From JBOHNM01 sp050730675 (GTDB taxonomy: Bacteria; Planctomycetota; Phycisphaerae; Phycisphaerales; UBA1924): a DNA stretch of 11,366 nucleotides. The notes under the pieces were generated by a model that saw nothing but the letters and a program-made list of their open reading frames with translations, ran no database searches and was not told the DNA's origin. The position numbers and the translations under genes are program-made. Location of the stretch: positions 1 to 11,366 of the forward strand of contig JBOHNM010000134.1 of NCBI GenBank assembly GCA_050730675.1, written 5' to 3'. Below are positions 8,202-11,366 of this stretch, piece after piece; position 1 is the stretch's first letter, and the number at the start of each line of letters is the position of its first letter.

Positions 8202-8404
8202 TTACCGGACGCCCCCTGCCAAGGCTGCCACCCGACAAACCACCGAATTCGGTCGTCTGACCCTCGCACGGGGTGGGCGAGGTGTCACTCCTCGCGCATC
8301 TTCTGTCGATCAGTTCGCACCCTCCGGCCGGCAATGACGTCCGACGGCGGTTGCCGCCCCCGGTCGCCTGCCTCGGCGAATTGGGTGATTTACCGGAGTT
8401 TCAC

Positions 8405-8444
8405 CCCACGCGTAACACCCAATCCGTTCCCCGTCCCACGCGTA
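8405..8444 (+). repeat. 10-bp direct repeat in the promoter region, 30-bp period
   Basis: CCCACGCGTA occurs at 8405-8414 and again at 8435-8444. The second copy runs into the -10 box (TATAGT, 8443-8448); the first lies just upstream of the expected -35 region. The spacing is exactly 30 bp, close to three helical turns. Such a layout suits an operator, but two copies could arise by chance in GC-rich DNA. Confidence 0.45.
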
Positions 8445-8448
8445 TAGT
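8443..8448 (+). promoter_or_regulatory. Putative -10 box for the first secreted-protein gene
   Basis: TATAGT matches the TATAAT consensus at 5 of 6 positions. It is followed by GCGCCTCTCG, which resembles the sequence downstream of the -10 box of the paralogue (CCTCTCG in both). No good -35 box lies 16-18 bp upstream, so an activator may be needed, perhaps through the nearby repeat. Confidence 0.5.
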
Positions 8449-8452
8449 GCGC

Positions 8453-8522
8453 CTCTCGTCGCACTCGCGACTTGTGGGGTCCACGTGGCTCGGCCGGCCC
8501 CTCCCGGCCCCTTTTTCAGGGA
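8453..8522 (+). promoter_or_regulatory. 5' leader with two hairpins and ribosome-binding site
   Basis: The leader starts with CTCTCG and a hairpin GTCGC-ACTC-GCGAC (8458-8471). It then has a second hairpin GGCCGG-CCCCTC-CCGGCC (8492-8509) followed by CC and TTTTT (8512-8516), which looks like an intrinsic terminator. The ribosome-binding site AGGGA (8518-8522) follows immediately, 8 nt before the ATG. GGGGTC upstream could pair with GGCCCC of the second hairpin, giving an alternative fold. The first hairpin, the T-run and the ribosome-binding site have counterparts before the paralogous gene at 10793. Confidence 0.5.
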
Positions 8523-8530
8523 AGCACAAG

Positions 8531-10615
8531 ATGAAGACACCGCCGTTTGCTCGAACATTGGCTTTCGCCAGCCCGGCTGCGCTGTTGCTCTGCGCCGGCG
8601 CCGCGTTTGGCCAGGGCGCCACGTGCGCCGACGCCACCGTCGTGCTGCCCAGCACCAACGCCACACCCAACACCTATCCCGGCACCACTGCCGGCGCACA
8701 GGTCACCCCCGTGCGCGGCGCATGCGGCTCTTCAACCATGAGCCCCGCCGTCTGGTTCAAGTTCACGCCGACTATCAGCGGCAACATCGTCATCTCCACC
8801 TGCGGCTCCAACATCGCCACGGGTCTTGACACAGTTCTGTCGGTCCACTCCGCCTGCCCGACCGGCGACACCACCACCGGCACCGGCAACATCATCACCG
8901 GCGGCTGCAACGACGACGGTTGCTCGTCCAACTCCTCGGTGACGCCCTTCGTCAACGCCAACAGCACGTACTACATCCGTGTCGCCGGCTACGGTAACGG
9001 CGTGGGCACCACCGGCCCGTTCACCCTGAACGTCGGCCAGGTCACCGCTGCTCCCCCCCCGCCCCCCCCGCCCCCGCCGCCGCCCCCGGCGACCGCCGGC
9101 CCTGACGTCGGCGTATACGCCATCACCGACATCATGCGCGGCGTCGTCGGCAACATCACCGGCTACGCCGTCGGCACCACGTCCTACAACGTCGGCGACC
9201 GCCCGGTCGACTGGCGTGACGACGGCGTGAACAACAAGGCCCCGGTCATCGCCCAGAACATCTACAAGCTCAAGAACGGGCGATTCCTGCAGCTCGGCCA
9301 GGCTTGGCTCAAGCACGGATTCGTCTCCACCAACAGCACCGTCGGCGACCTGCCCACGCCATGCCAGCAGCCCCCCCTGGGCGGCAGCCAACTCGGCATC
9401 AACTGCACCGACACCTACGGCGCAGGCCTGAACGGCAACCAGAACAACCAAGGTCCGCGCTCGGTGGTCAACGGCACCACCGGCTACTACCCGCCGGTGA
9501 CCAACTCGTTCTCCAGCGGCAACTCCATCAACAAGCAGGCGCAGATCCCCACCTCGATGCTCGAGCCCTCCAGCACCACCGTCAAGTACTACGGCGAGGG
9601 TTACTACTTGACCTACGACGACGCCACTTGGGGCAACGGCCAGAACAGCCTCTCGTACACCCCGCTCACGCTCAACAGTGTCACCGCGACGCCGAACGTC
9701 GGCACCACCGTGCGTCTGCAGCCCGCCATCAACGCGTGGCGCGCCTTTGACCCGTCGGTTGTTCTCTCCAACGCCGACCACCTCTATGTGCTCACCGCCT
9801 TCGGCGCGCAGGGCGATGCCAACACCGCCTACCCCGCCATCCCGCACAACATCACCGCTCGCTACATCGTCGGCGCCAAGGTCACCGACAACGGCAACGG
9901 CACCTGGCACTACGAGTACGCCGTCTACAACCACAACTCTGACCGCTCCGGCTACGCGCTGAGCGTCCCGCTCCCCCTCAATGCCAACGTCACCAACCGG
10001 GGCTTCTGGTTCCCCTTCACGCACTCGGGCGAGCCCTACACCAACCAGCCCTGGTCCACCAACGGCACGGGCCAGATGGTCAACTCCACGGGCCAGATCA
10101 TCACCGAAGTGCCCGGCGCCTGGAGCTGGGATGTCGTCCCCGGCAAGGTGACCGTCCACGCCGACGCCACCTACGAAACCAACCCCAACGCCAACGCCAT
10201 CCGCTGGGGCACCATGTACACCTTCTGGTTTGATGCCGATGTCGCACCGACTACCGGCAAAGCGACGATCGCTCTCTTCAAGCCCTCCTACACCGGCTCG
10301 CACCCGTCGGCCGCCGCCCCCGCGGGCCGCACCGCCGATGACCTCGCGACCGTCGCTATCGCCAACGGCCTCCCCGTACCGCAACACTGCGTCGCGGACA
10401 TTGCGACTGTGGGCGGCGCTGCTCAGCCCGATGGCCAGCTCAGCGCCGACGACATCGTCGCGTACCTCGCGGCCTACTTCGCCAATAACGTGGCCGTGGC
10501 CGACCTCGCCGGCCTCGGTGGCGGTTCGACGCCCGATGGCGCGCTGTCCGCCGACGACCTCGTCTACTTCCTCTCGGCGTTCTTCTCCTCGCCGCTCTGC
10601 CAGCAACCCATTTGA
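8531..10615 (+). CDS. Secreted protein: cysteine-rich N-domain, polyproline linker, unassigned central domain, GC-type dockerin-like end
   Basis: This 694-residue protein is probably exported by Sec. The signal peptide spans about 1-28 (hydrophobic core, then AAFGQ). Residues 29-171 form a beta-rich domain with six cysteines (C32, C65, C91, C109, C126, C131), like pre-peptidase C-terminal-type domains. Next come 12 consecutive prolines (175-186). A ~425-residue central domain has motifs such as KNGRFLQLGQAWLKHGF and NGNQNNQGPRS but no catalytic motif I recognise; I have seen its style in planctomycete hypothetical proteins. The C-terminus (618-694) has two repeats, PDGQLSADDIVAYLAAYF and PDGALSADDLVYFLSAFF, bracketed by C620 and C690, as in GC-type dockerin-like ends of Phycisphaerae exported proteins. 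The start at ATG 8531 is fixed by the signal peptide and AGGGA site, although the frame is open further upstream. The biochemical role is unknown; surface location or binding is inferred. Confidence 0.88.
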   Translation: MKTPPFARTLAFASPAALLLCAGAAFGQGATCADATVVLPSTNATPNTYPGTTAGAQVTPVRGACGSSTMSPAVWFKFTPTISGNIVISTCGSNIATGLDTVLSVHSACPTGDTTTGTGNIITGGCNDDGCSSNSSVTPFVNANSTYYIRVAGYGNGVGTTGPFTLNVGQVTAAPPPPPPPPPPPPATAGPDVGVYAITDIMRGVVGNITGYAVGTTSYNVGDRPVDWRDDGVNNKAPVIAQNIYKLKNGRFLQLGQAWLKHGFVSTNSTVGDLPTPCQQPPLGGSQLGINCTDTYGAGLNGNQNNQGPRSVVNGTTGYYPPVTNSFSSGNSINKQAQIPTSMLEPSSTTVKYYGEGYYLTYDDATWGNGQNSLSYTPLTLNSVTATPNVGTTVRLQPAINAWRAFDPSVVLSNADHLYVLTAFGAQGDANTAYPAIPHNITARYIVGAKVTDNGNGTWHYEYAVYNHNSDRSGYALSVPLPLNANVTNRGFWFPFTHSGEPYTNQPWSTNGTGQMVNSTGQIITEVPGAWSWDVVPGKVTVHADATYETNPNANAIRWGTMYTFWFDADVAPTTGKATIALFKPSYTGSHPSAAAPAGRTADDLATVAIANGLPVPQHCVADIATVGGAAQPDGQLSADDIVAYLAAYFANNVAVADLAGLGGGSTPDGALSADDLVYFLSAFFSSPLCQQPI
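9053..9088 (+). repeat. Polyproline-coding C tract in the first secreted-protein gene
   Basis: Twelve in-frame CCC/CCG codons encode an uninterrupted proline run linking the N-terminal and central domains. The tract contains two C8 homopolymers (9053-9060 and 9062-9069). Such runs are prone to slippage and sequencing error, and translation of so many prolines relies on elongation factor P. Confidence 0.95.
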
Positions 10616-10632
10616 CATTAGGGTGAAATACC

Positions 10633-10661
10633 AAGCCCCCGGGTGATCCCCGGGGGCTTTT
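10633..10661 (+). terminator. Intrinsic terminator after the first secreted-protein gene
   Basis: A perfect stem AAGCCCCCGGG/CCCGGGGGCTT (10633-10643 and 10649-10659) with loop TGATC merges into TTTT (10658-10661). It begins 18 bp after the stop codon. It separates the gene from its tandem paralogue, so the two are transcribed independently. Confidence 0.93.
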
Positions 10662-10684
10662 CATTTCCAACGCGCCGTTTTCGC

Positions 10685-10713
10685 TTGGCACCCGCCGCGG
10701 AGTCTGGTATCCT
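10685..10713 (+). promoter_or_regulatory. Putative sigma-70-type promoter of the second secreted-protein gene
   Basis: TTGGCA (10685-10690) and TATCCT (10708-10713) are separated by the ideal 17 bp. The expected start site (about 10719-10721) falls at the beginning of the leader hairpin. The placement between terminator and coding region supports it. Confidence 0.65.
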
Positions 10714-10790
10714 CTCGGTGGACCGCATTCGCGGTCCGTGGGTACCCCCGGCCCTGTCGACGTTCTGTCGGCACATTTTCAGGAAGCAGG
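10712..10790 (+). promoter_or_regulatory. 5' leader with hairpin and ribosome-binding site, related to that of the paralogue
   Basis: After CTCTCG (10712-10717) comes a perfect hairpin GGACCGC-ATTC-GCGGTCC (10720-10737). A weaker stem CGAC-GTTCT-GTCG precedes the run CACATTTTC. The ribosome-binding region AGGAAGCAGG (10781-10790) follows, with AGGA 8 nt before the ATG. The order of elements matches the leader at 8453-8522, with different bases in the stems. Confidence 0.5.
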
Positions 10791-10792
10791 CC

Positions 10793-11366
10793 ATGAGAAA
10801 ACCGCGGTCAATCCATCCTGTCGCTGTCCTGTCACCGCTCGCACTGATGCTCGCCGCAGCCGCGCCAGTGCTCGGCCAGGGCGCCACCTGCGGCGTGGCC
10901 ACGTTGGTGCAGACCAGCGCCAGCGCGACGCCCAACACCTACGCCGGCTCCACCGCCGGCGCGCAGGTCACACCGGTGCGCGGCGCGTGCGGCTCCTCGA
11001 CCATGAGCCCCGCCGTGTGGTACCGCTTTAACGCTGGCTCGACCGGCAACGTCGTCATCTCGACGTGCGGCTCGAATATCTCGTCCGGTATGGACACCGT
11101 CATCAGCATCCACTCTGCCTGCCCGACCGGTGATGCCGTCACCGGCGCTGGCAACATCATCACCGGCGCCTGCAACGACGACGGCTGCAGCTCCAACTCC
11201 TCGGTCACCGCGTTTGTGACCCAGGGCACCGATTACCTCGTCCGCGTCGCGGCCTACGGCAACGGCGTCGGCACCACCGGCGCCTTCACGCTCAACGTCG
11301 GCCAGATCAACGCCGCACCCCCGCCGCCGCCCCCGCCCCCGCCCCCGCCGCCGCCCCCCCCGCCGC
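10793..11366 (+). CDS. Secreted protein paralogue, partial (3' end outside window)
   Basis: The frame is open from ATG 10793 to the window edge (191 residues, no stop). It begins with a signal peptide (MRKPRS, then a hydrophobic core ending near VLGQ at 26-29). The cysteine-rich domain that follows is close to the one at 8531-10615, roughly three quarters identical by eye. It shares TPVRGACGSSTMSPAVW, all six cysteines (shifted by one residue), CNDDGCSSNSSV and AYGNGVGTTGAFTLNVGQ. From residue 176 it becomes a run of at least 16 prolines, where the window stops. This makes it a tandem duplicate, at least of the N-terminal module; whether the central domain and dockerin-like end are shared cannot be seen. 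The start is supported by AGGA 8 nt upstream and the signal peptide. The function is unknown; it is presumably exported like its neighbour. Confidence 0.88.
   Translation, partial: MRKPRSIHPVAVLSPLALMLAAAAPVLGQGATCGVATLVQTSASATPNTYAGSTAGAQVTPVRGACGSSTMSPAVWYRFNAGSTGNVVISTCGSNISSGMDTVISIHSACPTGDAVTGAGNIITGACNDDGCSSNSSVTAFVTQGTDYLVRVAAYGNGVGTTGAFTLNVGQINAAPPPPPPPPPPPPPPPP

Larger units (their letters stand above)
8202..8530 (+). other. 329-bp intergenic region upstream of the first secreted-protein gene
   Basis: No gene is supported here, although a frame stays open from 8273 into the downstream gene. It holds a 12-bp perfect palindrome ACCGAATTCGGT (8242-8253), a small hairpin GGCGG-TTG-CCGCC (8346-8358), and an inverted repeat TTGGGTG/CACCCAA (8381-8387 and 8416-8422). 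It also carries a direct repeat CCCACGCGTA, the promoter and the leader listed separately. No T-rich terminator for the tRNA gene is evident. Confidence 0.6.

Noticed and set aside
8273..8530. Upstream ATG at 8273 as start of the first secreted-protein gene
   Set aside because: It would bury the signal peptide 86 residues inside the protein, and the promoter and leader lie in this stretch.
8732..10618. A 628-codon - strand frame opposite the first secreted-protein gene
   Set aside because: Val/Gly/Arg/Asp-rich shadow with no recognisable domain; the + strand frame has signal peptide and dockerin-like end.
11318..11366. C-rich repeats as a CRISPR array or other structured repeat
   Set aside because: They are in-frame proline codons continuing the coding frame, with no spacer structure.

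Overview
This is a GC-rich bacterial window that most resembles a planctomycete of the Phycisphaerae type. The best clue is the secreted protein at 8531-10615. It ends in a cysteine-bracketed pair of 'xDGxLSADDxVxxLxxxF' repeats, the GC-type dockerin-like ending known from many Phycisphaerae exported proteins. The ABC/TPR-like gene set at the left end also fits. The taxon is inferred from protein style, since no rRNA or marker gene is present.

Left part (26-5441, + strand): a likely operon of three genes. It holds an ABC ATPase with an unusual Pro/Ala-rich tail, an ABC-2-type permease that overlaps it by 4 bp (GTGA), and, after a 53-bp gap, a large membrane-anchored protein with TPR-like helices. 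They probably form one envelope-located export or envelope-maintenance machine of unknown substrate. A hairpin at 5523-5557 separates this operon from the convergent gene to its right and can serve as terminator for both.

Middle part (5574-8201): a POT/PTR2-family proton-coupled peptide transporter on the - strand, a divergent short gene of unknown function (7395-8075), and a complete tRNA-Val with anticodon CAC (8128-8201).

Right part (8202-11366): two tandem paralogous genes for secreted proteins. Both have a signal peptide, a cysteine-rich beta-type N-terminal domain and a long uninterrupted polyproline linker. The first continues into a large unassigned domain and a dockerin-like end. 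The second runs off the window inside its polyproline linker. They have similar upstream regions: a -10 box, a CCTCTCG start region, a small hairpin, then a TTTTCAGG(G)AAGCA ribosome-binding region. A strong intrinsic terminator (10633-10661) lies between them.

No mobile element, CRISPR array, rRNA or phage gene was seen. The more unusual items are the tail motifs of the ABC ATPase, the undescribed ABC/permease/TPR-like module, the tandem polyproline secreted proteins with their related leaders, and the orphan gene at 7395-8075.
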